Translations under genes and position numbers: made by a program
The notes under the pieces: generated by a model
What the model was told of the DNA's origin: nothing
The model's database searches: none
What the model saw: the letters and a program-made list of their open reading frames with translations, nothing else
Shown: piece after piece, positions 8,729-17,421 of the stretch
Position numbering within the stretch: position 1 is the first letter of the stretch
Layout of the letters: each line of letters starts with the position of its first letter
NCBI RefSeq assembly: GCF_003992625.1
Contig: NZ_RZMW01000037.1
Location: 186,001 to 250,000 of the forward strand
Source: Pelagibacterium lentulum
GTDB lineage: Bacteria > Pseudomonadota > Alphaproteobacteria > Rhizobiales > Devosiaceae
Direction of reading: 5' to 3'
DNA: 64,000 nucleotides

Positions 8729-9744
8729 GAGCGATAGAGCGCAACAGAGTTGCGCAGGATAAGATCAGCGCGCAAAAGGACGTGCCGATTTTTGATCGGC
8801 TCGCCCTCCAAAAGCGCTAAAAGCAATTCCATACTGGCCTCGCCTATTTCAAGGCGGGGTTGTTTCATTGTGGTGAGCGAGGGCGTGACAAAGCTCGCAT
8901 AGGAAATGTCATCAAAACCCATAACGGAGAAGTCGCGCGGCAGGTCATAGCCGCGCGCGGTCAGCGCGATGATCACGCCCAAGGCTGTTGCGTCATTGAC
9001 GCAAAAAAAGGCGCTCGGCAACTGATCGCGCACGAACATGCGTTCCACAGCTCCGCGCCCGCTTTCGGTTGTGCCATTGGCTTCAAGGACAAAGCGGGGA
9101 TCGATTTCCAGTCCCGCCCTGGTTAGTGCTTCGCGATAGCCGCGCTCGCGTAGATTGGCGACGGCGCGGCCGGGGGATTGACCGATAAAGGCGATCTCCC
9201 GATGCCCCTGCGAAATCAGGTGATCGACGGCTATGCGCGCGCCTTCCAGATTGTCGACACCGACAAACGGGATGTCGGCGTTAAGCACGGGTTCGTTGAC
9301 CGCTACCATGGGAGGCAGGCTTTTGGTTGCGCCTGACTGGACGAGGCCGAATGGCAGGTGCCCTGTCAATACGATGATACCGTCGGCTTGGTTCGAGCTG
9401 ATAAAACGCAGATAGTCTGTTTCGCGCGCCGGATCGTTTTGCGTGTTGCCGATCAGAATGCCGTAGCCGCGTTTTGACGCCTCGGTTTCCAGGCCCACGA
9501 GAATATTGGAGAAGTTGGGATCGCCAACGTCGGGGGCGAGGATCAGGATCATGTTGGACTTGCGCATGCGCAAGTTTCGCGCCATCGCATTGGTGGTGTA
9601 TCCGGTTTTGGCAACGGCTTCCAGAACCTTGCGGCGTGTGGAATCTGCGACCTTGGCCGGCTCGTTCAAAGCCCGGCTGACCGTGGCAATGGAGACGCCC
9701 GCAATCAGAGCAACATCCTCGATCGTTGCCGGTTTAGCGCTCAA
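8722..9744 (-). CDS. LacI-family transcriptional regulator
   Basis: DNA-binding regulator of 340 residues. The N-terminal helix-turn-helix and hinge are clear: IEDVALIAGVSIATVSRALN (residues ~8-27) then RRKVLEAVAKTGYTTNAMARNLR. The remainder is a periplasmic-binding-protein-like sugar sensor (VGVDNLEGARIAVDHLISQGH, VMGFDDISYASFVTPSLTT). It is divergent from the sugar ABC operon at 9956-13539, and the intergenic region carries two LacI-type operators, so it very probably controls that operon and itself. It ends by overlapping the small membrane protein gene on the other strand. The effector is likely the transported sugar, identity unknown. Confidence 0.93.
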   Translation of the reverse strand: MSAKPATIEDVALIAGVSIATVSRALNEPAKVADSTRRKVLEAVAKTGYTTNAMARNLRMRKSNMILILAPDVGDPNFSNILVGLETEASKRGYGILIGNTQNDPARETDYLRFISSNQADGIIVLTGHLPFGLVQSGATKSLPPMVAVNEPVLNADIPFVGVDNLEGARIAVDHLISQGHREIAFIGQSPGRAVANLRERGYREALTRAGLEIDPRFVLEANGTTESGRGAVERMFVRDQLPSAFFCVNDATALGVIIALTARGYDLPRDFSVMGFDDISYASFVTPSLTTMKQPRLEIGEASMELLLALLEGEPIKNRHVLLRADLILRNSVALYRSY

Positions 9745-9858
9745 ACCTATCCATCTCTCCCCAAAGCTTGATCGCGTGCAGAACGCGCGGGTTCGCTCTT
9801 TGTAATTGTTGGTCTTTTGCGAGTCTGATCCGCGGCGACTTTATACACAACGGCAATT

Positions 9859-9895
9859 ATGTAAACCTTTACATGATGCATGAAAAGGTTTACAT
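9859..9895. promoter_or_regulatory. Tandem LacI-type operators
   Basis: Two 16-bp dyads lie between the LacI gene and the sugar importer: 9859-9874 (ATGTAAACCTTTACAT) and 9880-9895 (ATGAAAAGGTTTACAT). Their centres are 21 bp apart, two helical turns, so repressor dimers would bind the same DNA face. Both resemble the TGTAAA-x-TTTACA operators of the LacI/CytR family. The outer arms 9859-9870 and 9884-9895 also form a 12-bp perfect inverted repeat. Confidence 0.75.
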
Positions 9896-9955
9896 CGATG
9901 GCGGTAGGATTTGGTGAAGGGGCAATAAGCCCCGCCAAGGGGAGGGGATTGCTCG

Positions 9956-11497
9956 ATGGGTGATGCGCCAGCGCATTTGCCGGCACCGCTGTTGAAAGCG
10001 AGCCGAATTTCTAAGAGCTTTGGCGAAGTTCCCGTGCTGTTCAGCGTGGATTTTGACCTTTTGCCCGGCGAGGTGCATGCGCTCATCGGGGAAAACGGCG
10101 CTGGCAAATCAACACTTATCAAGATTCTTTCCGGGCTTGAGCAGCCGACGTCCGGCACAATCTTTTTCGACGGCGAAGATATTGTGTTGCCTCCCAATGG
10201 CGAAGCGGAGGCTCTGGGTATCGTCGTCATCCATCAGGAACTCAACCTAGCCGAACACCTGACCGTAGCCGAGAGCATTTTTCTTGGCCGTGAATGGAAG
10301 CGGTTCGGGTTCCTGCGGCGGAATGACATGCATGTCGAAGCCGGAAAAATTCTGGATAGTCTGCATGTTTCCATTGATGTGGATGCGCGCATCAACACGC
10401 TTTCGGTCGCCGACAAGCAGATGGTGGAAATCGCTAAGGCCATCAGCCGGGACGCGCGCGTGCTTATCATGGATGAGCCGACTGCCGTTCTGACACCCGC
10501 GGAAACGGAACACTTTTTCGCTCAGGTCAAAAGGCTCAAGGATAAGGGCGTTGCCATCATCTTCATTTCGCACAAGCTTGATGAGGTAATGCAGCTTTCC
10601 GATCGCATTACGGTTCTGCGCGACGGGCAGTTGATTGCGACCGTGGATGCAGGTGATTTGACCGCCGAATCCATAGCCGAGATGATGGTCGGGCGAGAAT
10701 TGTCCAATCTCTATCCGCCGAAGAGCGAGCCGGATGTTGACGCGCTGCCGGTACTTGAGGTGGGCAATCTGGTGGCGCCCGGTGTGCGTGATGTGAGTTT
10801 TTCGCTGCGCAAGGGCGAAATCCTGGGCTTTGCGGGTTTGATCGGCTCAGGCCGGACGGCGGTCATGGAAGCGGTCGTCGGATTGCAGTCACGTAGCAGC
10901 GGGACGATCAGGGTCAACGGCGAGCCCGTCAACTTTCCAACGATTGCCGAAGCCATCCGGGCGGGCCTTGTCTATATGACCAAGGATCGAAAGGGCAAAG
11001 GCCTGCTGCTCAATATCGGGCTCCAGCCCAACCTGACATTGCTAACCCTGTACCGGCATATGCGCATGGGGTTTTTACGCGAATCCAGCGAAGTGGAAGC
11101 CATGGAGCGTGCGACGCGCCGCTTCGACATTCGTGCGCGGGACGCATCGGTCAAGGTGGGGCAACTCTCGGGCGGCAATCAGCAGAAGCTCATGCTGGGC
11201 AAAGCCATGGAATCCGAGCCCGAAATTGTCATCATCGATGAGCCGACCCGTGGCATCGATGTCGGCACCAAACAGCAAATTTATCACATCATCGCCGCGC
11301 TTGCCAAAGAGGGCAAGTCGATCATCGTGGTTTCCTCGGAAATGCAGGAGGTGATCGGGCTTTCCCATAGGGTTGCCGTCATGCGCGAGGGACGGGTTAC
11401 AGGAATTCTTGAAGGCGCTGAAATCACCGAGGGAGAGATCATGAAATATGCCGCTGGGCTTAAGGGAGAGAAAAGCGATGACCGTGCAAGCGCATGA
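9956..11497 (+). CDS. Sugar ABC transporter ATP-binding protein (RbsA-like)
   Basis: Tandem-domain ATPase of a ribose/xylose-type sugar importer, 513 residues. Domain 1: Walker A GENGAGKST (residues 45-53), Walker B VLIMDEPTAVLTP. Domain 2: degenerate P-loop GLIGSGRTAVM, signature QLSGGNQQKLMLGKA, Walker B IVIIDEPTRGIDVGTK. ATG at 9956 has GGGGAGGGG a few bases upstream. First gene of the rightward operon that continues with permease and binding protein; the paired LacI operators lie about 60-100 bp upstream. Substrate is a sugar by family, not identified further. Confidence 0.93.
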   Translation: MGDAPAHLPAPLLKASRISKSFGEVPVLFSVDFDLLPGEVHALIGENGAGKSTLIKILSGLEQPTSGTIFFDGEDIVLPPNGEAEALGIVVIHQELNLAEHLTVAESIFLGREWKRFGFLRRNDMHVEAGKILDSLHVSIDVDARINTLSVADKQMVEIAKAISRDARVLIMDEPTAVLTPAETEHFFAQVKRLKDKGVAIIFISHKLDEVMQLSDRITVLRDGQLIATVDAGDLTAESIAEMMVGRELSNLYPPKSEPDVDALPVLEVGNLVAPGVRDVSFSLRKGEILGFAGLIGSGRTAVMEAVVGLQSRSSGTIRVNGEPVNFPTIAEAIRAGLVYMTKDRKGKGLLLNIGLQPNLTLLTLYRHMRMGFLRESSEVEAMERATRRFDIRARDASVKVGQLSGGNQQKLMLGKAMESEPEIVIIDEPTRGIDVGTKQQIYHIIAALAKEGKSIIVVSSEMQEVIGLSHRVAVMREGRVTGILEGAEITEGEIMKYAAGLKGEKSDDRASA

Positions 11498-12509
11498 GGG
11501 GGTAAAGCCCGCCAAGCGGCGTTTTCATATCGATCTGCATACGATGGGGCCACTGCTGGCGTTGATTGCGCTTTGTGTCTTCGGCTTCCTGCTCAATCCG
11601 GCTTTCATTTCCGAGGGTAATGTTACCAACCTGCTCACACGCTCGGCCTTTATCGGGATCATTGCGGTGGGGGCGACCTTTGTCATTACCGCCGGTGGTA
11701 TCGATCTTTCTGTGGGTTCCATGGCTGCCGTGATTTCGGGCGTGATGATCATTGTCATGAACAATGCCATCGATACGGTTGGCATCGGGGTGCAGACGGT
11801 TCTGATCGGATGCCTCGTTTCGGTACTGCTCGGACTTGCCGCCGGATTTCTCAACGGCTTCATGACCACCAAAGGCAAGATCGAAGCCTTCATTGTGACA
11901 TTGGGCACAATGGGCATCTATCGCTCTCTAGTGACCTATTTCGCCGATGGCGGTACGCTGTCGCTGGCTTTCGATATTCGCGATGTCTATCGTCCGGTTT
12001 ATTACGGCAACATTTTCGGCATACCCATTCCGGTGCTGGCCTTTGCGCTGGTGGCGATTGTGGGCTGGATCGTCCTTAACCGGACGGCGTTCGGGCGCTA
12101 TTGCATGGCGATCGGGTCCAACGAGACCGTTGCGCGATATTCGGCGATCAAGGTCGACCGCGTAAGAACCCTGACCTACGTCATTCAGGGGCTTTGCGTG
12201 TCGGTGGCAACGATCATCTATGTGCCGCGATTGGGTTCGGCATCGTCATCGACCGGTGTGCTTTGGGAACTCGAGGCGATCGCTGCGGTGATTATCGGCG
12301 GGACGATGCTCAAGGGCGGTTATGGCCGGATCGGGGGCACGGTGATCGGTGCGATCATGCTGACTACAATCGGCAATATCCTGAACCTGACTGACGTGAT
12401 CTCCAATTATCTCAACGGGGCGGTGCAAGGGGTCATCATCATTGCAGCGGTTTGGTTGCAGCGTGGCAATCTCATCAAGCTGGGGTTTTTCCGGCGCGCC
12501 AAAAACTGA
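11478..12509 (+). CDS. Sugar ABC transporter permease (RbsC-like)
   Basis: Membrane component of the sugar importer, 343 residues with about 8-10 hydrophobic segments. ATG at 11478 (MTVQAHEGVK) is preceded by GGGAGAGAAAAGCG and lies inside the 3' end of the ATPase gene by 20 bp, so translation is coupled. Family blocks include GATFVITAGGIDLSVGSMAA, GKIEAFIVTLGTMGIYRSL and IIGGTMLKGGYGRIGGTVIGAI. It sits between the ATPase and the periplasmic binding protein genes. Confidence 0.92.
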   Translation: MTVQAHEGVKPAKRRFHIDLHTMGPLLALIALCVFGFLLNPAFISEGNVTNLLTRSAFIGIIAVGATFVITAGGIDLSVGSMAAVISGVMIIVMNNAIDTVGIGVQTVLIGCLVSVLLGLAAGFLNGFMTTKGKIEAFIVTLGTMGIYRSLVTYFADGGTLSLAFDIRDVYRPVYYGNIFGIPIPVLAFALVAIVGWIVLNRTAFGRYCMAIGSNETVARYSAIKVDRVRTLTYVIQGLCVSVATIIYVPRLGSASSSTGVLWELEAIAAVIIGGTMLKGGYGRIGGTVIGAIMLTTIGNILNLTDVISNYLNGAVQGVIIIAAVWLQRGNLIKLGFFRRAKN

Positions 12510-12594
12510 ATTCCACAGCGTCCGGGGGACCGGCGGGGTGGCGACAAGCATCCACACGAGAGTTGTGCGATCTTAAACCTGAGGAGGACTATCT

Positions 12595-13539
12595 ATGCCA
12601 ATCAAGAAAACACTGGCCGCGTTGGCGGTAGGGGCCATGATGGCCGTCAGCCCTGCGGCTCTGGCGCAGACCATCGGGGTTTCCATTCCGGCAGCAACCC
12701 ACGGCTGGACAGGCGGGCTTAACTGGCACGCTGCACAAGCCCAAGCGCGCTTGCAGGAACTGTATCCCGACATCAACATCATTCTGGTGACTGCCGACGG
12801 TCCGGCCCAGCAGGCAAACGACCTGGAAGATCTCGTGTCGATTCACAATATCGATGCGCTGGTCGTGCTGCCCTTTGAATCCGAGCCGCTTACCGATCCG
12901 GTACGGCAGGTCAAGGAATCAGGCGTGTTCGTAACCGTCGTTGATCGCGGGCTTGCCCAGGAAGGCATCGAGGATGTCTATGTGGCGGGCAACAATCCCG
13001 AACTGGGCCGCGTTTCGGGCGAATATTTCCTGACCCGCCTGGGCGATGGCGACAATATTGTCATTTTGCGCGGTATTCCCACCACCATCGACGATGAGCG
13101 CTTCAATGCCTTCCTCGAAACCATCGAAGGCTCGGGCATCAATGTGCTCGACCATGCCCACGCCAACTGGAACCGTGACGATGGGTTCGAAGTCATGCAG
13201 GACTTCCTTTCGCGCTTTCCTCGGATCGATGGCGTGTGGGCACAGGATGACGACATTGCGTTGGGCGTAATCGAAGCCATCCGGCAGGCCGATCGTGTGG
13301 ATGAAATGTTCGTGGTTGGCGGCGCCGGCATGAAGGAGGTGATCGCGATGGTCATGCAGGGCTCCGAACTGATCCCGGTCAACGTGCTTTATCCACCCGC
13401 AATGATCGCAACGGCAATGGACGTGACCGTTTCTCATTTCAAGTCCAACGGACCCGTAACCGGTGAATACATTCTGGGCGCGCCGCTGATTACCCCGGAG
13501 AATGCCGAGCAATACTACTTCCCCGATTCTCCGTTCTGA
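12595..13539 (+). CDS. Sugar ABC transporter periplasmic binding protein (RbsB-like)
   Basis: Periplasmic sugar-binding protein, 314 residues, of the ribose/galactose type-1 fold. A signal peptide MPIKKTLAALAVGAMMAVSP with cleavage near ALAQT is clear. GAGGAGG lies 8 bases before the ATG. Family features include DNA such as the ADGPAQQANDLEDLVSIHNI block and VWAQDDDIALGVIEAIRQA. Last gene of the three-gene importer and followed by a strong terminator. The ligand is not identifiable; the Trp-rich start (THGWTGGLNWHAAQAQ) is typical of monosaccharide or polyol binders. Confidence 0.92.
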   Translation: MPIKKTLAALAVGAMMAVSPAALAQTIGVSIPAATHGWTGGLNWHAAQAQARLQELYPDINIILVTADGPAQQANDLEDLVSIHNIDALVVLPFESEPLTDPVRQVKESGVFVTVVDRGLAQEGIEDVYVAGNNPELGRVSGEYFLTRLGDGDNIVILRGIPTTIDDERFNAFLETIEGSGINVLDHAHANWNRDDGFEVMQDFLSRFPRIDGVWAQDDDIALGVIEAIRQADRVDEMFVVGGAGMKEVIAMVMQGSELIPVNVLYPPAMIATAMDVTVSHFKSNGPVTGEYILGAPLITPENAEQYYFPDSPF

Positions 13540-13587
13540 TCGGACAAACCAAATCGACCTTGTGACCTCCCATCACAAGCCAACTGG

Positions 13588-13616
13588 AGGCGGCTCGCAT
13601 CTGAGCCGCCTTTTTT
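13588..13616 (+). terminator. Rho-independent terminator after sugar ABC operon
   Basis: Arms AGGCGGCTC (13588-13596) and GAGCCGCCT (13603-13611) with a 6-base loop, then a run of six Ts (13611-13616). Confidence 0.9.
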
Positions 13617-13628
13617 GTTGCTTAGGTG

Positions 13629-13653
13629 ATGTAACCGGTTTAACAGGTTACAT
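13629..13653. promoter_or_regulatory. Palindromic operator-like site upstream of CGNR gene
   Basis: Perfect 8-bp inverted repeat ATGTAACC (13629-13636) / GGTTACAT (13646-13653) with a 9-base spacer, lying 24 bp before the chosen CGNR start. The size fits a dimeric regulator site. It could be an autoregulatory site of the CGNR protein; that is inference. Confidence 0.4.
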
Positions 13654-13676
13654 TGAAATCGAAATGTGAATGTCAA

Positions 13677-14261
13677 ATGCGTTGGCCACCCCGATTTGCC
13701 TTTGTAGGCAATTGTCTCGCGCTCGACTTCGCCCAGACCGGCGGGGAGGGATTTCGCGCGCGGTGGGAAAGCTGGCATAAGCCATCCGATCTCGCGGACT
13801 GGGCGGAATTGGCGCCCGACCTTTGTATTCGTCCCCAAACCAACTCTCGGGATTTGGCCCAAGCGCGGGTTTTGCGCGAGGCAATATGGGCGGTGGCCCG
13901 CAGTATGGTCGAGGGGCGCGACATAGCCGGCGATGCGATCGAGGTTATTCAGAAAGTCGCCGCACAGCCTGATATTCCTCCAGTCTGGCGCGATGGACGC
14001 CGGTTGCTTTCTGACGCCATAGGCTTCGATGCAGTCATGTCGAGCGTGGCGCGCGACGCCCTGACGCTTTTTGGCACACCGCTCGCCGAGCGCCTTCGCG
14101 AATGTGAAAATCCCCAGTGTCAATTGATGTTTGTGGACCGTTCGCGCCCCGGCAAACGGCAATGGTGTTCGATGAACCGGTGCGGAAATCTTATCAAGGT
14201 GGCGCGCCACCGGTCGAAACAGAAGGAGAAACGCGATGACCGTTCAGCATTTGAATCCTGA
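13677..14261 (+). CDS. CGNR zinc-finger/ABATE-domain protein, probable regulator
   Basis: A 194-residue protein with the two-part layout of the CGNR family: an N-terminal ABATE (stress-induced, ligand-binding-like) domain starting RFAFVGNCLALDFAQT and a C-terminal zinc-binding segment CENPQCQLMFVDRSRPGKRQWCSMNRCGN. The four zinc Cys are present (CxxxxC and CxxxxC), but the hallmark CGNR reads CGNL here. ATG at 13677 is chosen because family members start right before this first strand; a TTG eight codons earlier is possible. It overlaps the RidA gene by 26 bp, so the two are cotranscribed. Role as a DNA-binding regulator is known only by family inference. Confidence 0.8.
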   Translation: MRWPPRFAFVGNCLALDFAQTGGEGFRARWESWHKPSDLADWAELAPDLCIRPQTNSRDLAQARVLREAIWAVARSMVEGRDIAGDAIEVIQKVAAQPDIPPVWRDGRRLLSDAIGFDAVMSSVARDALTLFGTPLAERLRECENPQCQLMFVDRSRPGKRQWCSMNRCGNLIKVARHRSKQKEKRDDRSAFES

Positions 14262-14634
14262 TGGATTGCATAAGAACCCCGCTTTCTCGCAAGGCGTCGT
14301 TGTGCCGGCCGATGCGCGAATGGTTCTGATCGGCGGGCAGAATGCCGTTGATGCGCAAGGCAATATTGTCGGGAAAGGCGATATTGCGCAGCAGACAAGC
14401 AAGGCGCTGGGAAACCTTCTGATTGTTCTTGAAGCGGCAGGCGGGCGGTTGGAGGATCTGGTCAAGGTAACGGTGGTCATCGCGCAGGACGAGGATTTAC
14501 AGGCTGCGTTCCGCGTATGGATGGATTTTTGGGGGGAGCGGAACAATCCGCCGACTGTCAAGGTATTGCGCGTTGCCGGGTTTGCGCATCCTGATTTTCT
14601 GATCGAGATCGAAGCGCTGGCGGTGCTGCAATGA
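14236..14634 (+). CDS. RidA-family (YjgF/YER057c/UK114) protein
   Basis: A 132-residue single-domain member of the RidA superfamily; archetypal RidA hydrolyses reactive enamine/imine intermediates from PLP enzymes. AAGGAGAAA is 5-7 bases upstream of the ATG. Recognisable features are AFSQGVVVPADARMVLIGGQNAVD, the block IVGKGDIAQQTSKALGNL and the end VLRVAGFAHPDFLIEIEALAV. The catalytic Arg seen in true RidA (around the RVAG-like position near residue 113) is present as Arg in VLRVAGF, though whether it aligns exactly needs an alignment. It lies within a CGNR-RidA-OmdA gene cluster, so its substrate may differ from housekeeping RidA. Confidence 0.85.
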   Translation: MTVQHLNPDGLHKNPAFSQGVVVPADARMVLIGGQNAVDAQGNIVGKGDIAQQTSKALGNLLIVLEAAGGRLEDLVKVTVVIAQDEDLQAAFRVWMDFWGERNNPPTVKVLRVAGFAHPDFLIEIEALAVLQ

Positions 14635-14879
14635 ATTCTGTTTCGGGGTTGCAACGGACTCAACAGCCCATGCCAGAATTCGTTCTGCAGGCGTTGATCC
14701 GCAATGACCTGATGGCCGCCTATGAGAAGCGGCCACCGTATCAGCGAAACGATTATCTGCTCTGGATCAACACGGCCAAGCGTGAAGAGACCAAGAAAAA
14801 GCGCCTCGCCCAGATGCTCGACGAACTGGCCCGAGGTCATGTTTACATGCGCATGAAATGGACCGACAAAAAGTCTTGA
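14631..14879 (+). CDS. YdeI/OmdA-like small protein
   Basis: An 82-residue protein resembling the C-terminal OmdA module of YdeI-type (bacteriocin-protection/OmpD-associated) proteins: LQALIRNDLMAAYEKRPPYQRNDYLLWINTAKREETKKKRLAQMLDELARG matches the pattern of a helix, a Pro-rich turn, and the xxYLLWIxxAKRxETxxxR signature. The usual N-terminal DUF1905 or SRPBCC-like part is absent. ATGA overlap with the RidA gene indicates coupling. Function of the family is poorly known. Confidence 0.7.
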   Translation: MNSVSGLQRTQQPMPEFVLQALIRNDLMAAYEKRPPYQRNDYLLWINTAKREETKKKRLAQMLDELARGHVYMRMKWTDKKS

Positions 14880-14893
14880 CCGGATTATCCCGG

Positions 14894-16387
14894 TTACGAA
14901 AACACTGCGCGTAGCCAGGGAAACAGCGGCACCCGCGAGGTCAGAGGAACCTTGGGCAACATGTTCTTTTTCACCGGGGGTGGCGGGACCTTTTTTGTAG
15001 TCGAGCCAAGATCAGAGCCGGTTCCGCTATCGCTGGCCAGTGCCTGCAGGAAACTTTCTGCCCAATCGTCGACATTATGCACCATTGCTGCGTCCATAAG
15101 ATTGCGCCAGCGCCGCTTGCGCTCATCCAGAGGCATGACCAGCGCTTGACGCATGGCTTCAGCCGTTTCGTCGGTGTCGAAGGGGTTGATAAGCAGCGCA
15201 TCGTGGAAGATCTCCGCTGCGCCGGCAAAGCGCGAAAGCACGAGTACGCCTGGGTCCTCGGGATCTTGAGAGGCAACATACTCATGGGCGACAAGGTTCA
15301 TCCCGTCACGCAAGGGAGTGACCAGCCCGACTCGAGCCAATCGGTAGAGCCCTGCCAGCGAAGCCTGCGCATAGGCACGTCTGACATAGGTGAGCGGGGT
15401 CCAGTCAGGTTCTGCGAACCGACCGATGACCCGTCCTACGGCGCTGTCCAGCTCGTCGGAAATCTGCTGATATTCCTTGATCGTGTCGCGAGAAGGGGGC
15501 GCGATCTGGAGCATATGGACTGTGCGGCGCAGCGTGGCATTGTTTTCAAGTAATTTTTCATAAGCCGCGATCCGCTGCGGCAAGCCCTTGGAATAGTCGA
15601 GCCTGTCCACTCCGAGTACCAGTGCGCGGCTGTTCATCGCGCTGGCTACGCGCTTGTACATCTTCTGGGCATTGGGACTTTTTGCCAATGCGGCAAAGGC
15701 GTCCGGATCAGAACCGATGGGGAAGGCATCGATCTGGGTGTCGCCCAGTTCCACAGTGACCGGCTTTCCGCCCGCCTCCAGGAACATCTCCTCATGGGCT
15801 AGGAATTCGTTGAAGGCCGCGACATCGCGATGGGCCTGAAAGCCCACCAGATCGTATTTCACCAGATCGTCGAGCAGTTCCTCGCGATGGGGAATGGCGT
15901 GCAGTGCGTCGGGAGTAGGAAAGGGGATATGGAGGTAAAAGCCGATGCGGTTGCGTATGTTGCGGCGGCGCAATTCCGCTGCCAGCGGGATCAGATGATA
16001 ATCATGCACCCAGATGATGTCGTCGGGTTCAATATGTTCGACCAGCGCATCGGCAAATTGCGCATTAACCCGGCGATAGCCCTCGTACCAGTGAGACTGA
16101 ATGTCGGTAAGGTCGAGCCGAAGATGAAAAGCAGGCCAAAGTATCGAGTTTGAAAACCCGGCATAATAGGCTTTGTGATCGGCACGGGTGAGATCGACCG
16201 ACCCAACCCTCAGGCCGTCGATGGTTTCAAATTTGGCAGAACGCGAAGGCTGTTCGGAAAAGTTGCCGGACCAGCCAAACCAGAAACCGTCACGGGCGGA
16301 AAGGGTTTTCTTGAGTGCCACTGCTAGCCCGCCAGCGGCGGGCGTCTTACTGGGTGTCCTGTTAGACACGATTATCAGTTTGCTCAT
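14894..16387 (-). CDS. otsA: Alpha,alpha-trehalose-6-phosphate synthase
   Basis: Joins UDP-glucose and glucose-6-phosphate to trehalose-6-phosphate in the cytosol (GT20, GT-B fold), for osmotic and desiccation protection. Hallmarks: N-terminal IIVSNRTP, the GGLAVAL glycine loop, WVHDYHLIPLAAELRR, GFYLHIPFPTPDALHAIP and VLGVDRLDYSKGLPQRI, then PLRDGMNLVAHEYVASQ for the nucleotide-sugar site. Length 497 is slightly above the ~460-475 usual, through a Lys/Pro-rich C-terminal tail (KKVPPPPVKKNMLPK). It overlaps the end of otsB by 4 bp, so both are made from one leftward mRNA. Confidence 0.96.
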   Translation of the reverse strand: MSKLIIVSNRTPSKTPAAGGLAVALKKTLSARDGFWFGWSGNFSEQPSRSAKFETIDGLRVGSVDLTRADHKAYYAGFSNSILWPAFHLRLDLTDIQSHWYEGYRRVNAQFADALVEHIEPDDIIWVHDYHLIPLAAELRRRNIRNRIGFYLHIPFPTPDALHAIPHREELLDDLVKYDLVGFQAHRDVAAFNEFLAHEEMFLEAGGKPVTVELGDTQIDAFPIGSDPDAFAALAKSPNAQKMYKRVASAMNSRALVLGVDRLDYSKGLPQRIAAYEKLLENNATLRRTVHMLQIAPPSRDTIKEYQQISDELDSAVGRVIGRFAEPDWTPLTYVRRAYAQASLAGLYRLARVGLVTPLRDGMNLVAHEYVASQDPEDPGVLVLSRFAGAAEIFHDALLINPFDTDETAEAMRQALVMPLDERKRRWRNLMDAAMVHNVDDWAESFLQALASDSGTGSDLGSTTKKVPPPPVKKNMLPKVPLTSRVPLFPWLRAVFS

Positions 16388-17187
16388 CTGGGAATGCCTT
16401 GTTGCTGGCCTTCCGGCTTGGCCGGACGCGAGGTTAGACCGGTCTGCAACTGAGGCACCCGGTCGAGAAAATCGTAAACCGCATTCACATCGGGCAGGGA
16501 AAAGCGGGCGGTTGTTGGTCCCGGTCCAATCTTGATACCGGCGCCATTCATGGATTGGACGGCGTTGAAACCGTCTTCGTCAGTGACATCGTCGCCAATA
16601 AAAATGGGTGTTCGCCCGACAAAAGGTTCAAGCTCCATAAGGGCAGCAACTGCGGCACCCTTGTCGATGCCTTTGGGACGCGCCTCGACAACCTTCTTGC
16701 CTTCGATAAAGTGGAAGTCCTTAAAACCTGCGATTATGTCCGACATGGCGCTATGGGCTTCATCGCGCCGCTCCGGCGCAGCGCGGTAGTGGAGCGCAAC
16801 GCCCGCGGGCTTTATCTCTATCAGGATACGGTCATCGTTTCCCATCGCCGAGCGAAGGCCGGCAGCGATGCTTTGCGCAGCGGCGCCAAGCGCGGCGTCG
16901 GGTTCGCGAATCTTTCCGGCGTGGCGACATTCGGCACCGTGACTGCCGGAGATCGTAAAGATGCGGGCTGAGAGAAAGGCGTCGATGTCAGCGATGGTGC
17001 GTCCGGTTACGATGGCAAAGGCACCGGAAAGAGCTGCATCAAGGGCTTTCAGCCGTGCAGTGAGATGGGACGGCACATGCACGGCGCCTGGACTTTCGGC
17101 AATTTCAACGAGCGTACCGTCGAAATCGGTGAAAATTGCCAACGGGCTTGAGCACGCAGACAGGATGGCCGAACTGGGGTCTGTCAT
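16384..17187 (-). CDS. otsB: Trehalose-6-phosphate phosphatase
   Basis: HAD-superfamily phosphatase releasing trehalose from trehalose-6-phosphate. ATG at 17187 (MTDPSSAIL) has AGAGGAT just upstream and gives 267 residues, normal for OtsB. HAD motif I is DFDGTLVEI (Asp21, Asp23), motif II lies around AIVTGRTI, and motif IV is FIGDDVTDEDGF. Substrate-side motifs SGSHGAECRHAG and VVEARPKGIDKGAAV are also typical. Upstream gene of the otsBA pair, coupled to otsA through ATGA. Confidence 0.95.
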   Translation of the reverse strand: MTDPSSAILSACSSPLAIFTDFDGTLVEIAESPGAVHVPSHLTARLKALDAALSGAFAIVTGRTIADIDAFLSARIFTISGSHGAECRHAGKIREPDAALGAAAQSIAAGLRSAMGNDDRILIEIKPAGVALHYRAAPERRDEAHSAMSDIIAGFKDFHFIEGKKVVEARPKGIDKGAAVAALMELEPFVGRTPIFIGDDVTDEDGFNAVQSMNGAGIKIGPGPTTARFSLPDVNAVYDFLDRVPQLQTGLTSRPAKPEGQQQGIPR

Positions 17188-17421
17188 ATCCTCTTTTGGG
17201 TTAAGTTGCGAAACACTCCTTAGAGTTAAAATGCCAAGCGCATCCCATTGGTTCCAGATTGCGGGTGGGGCGCTCAAGCTAAAACCTTGTTGAGAGCATT
17301 ATGGCAAAGCGCGCCAATTTTCCCAAGGGCATGGGGCGCATAGCGGGGTATCGGTTCGCGCATACAAGAGAAGCCGCACGTTGTTTCGCGCGGCTTCCAT
17401 AATCAGGGCATGAGCTATGCC

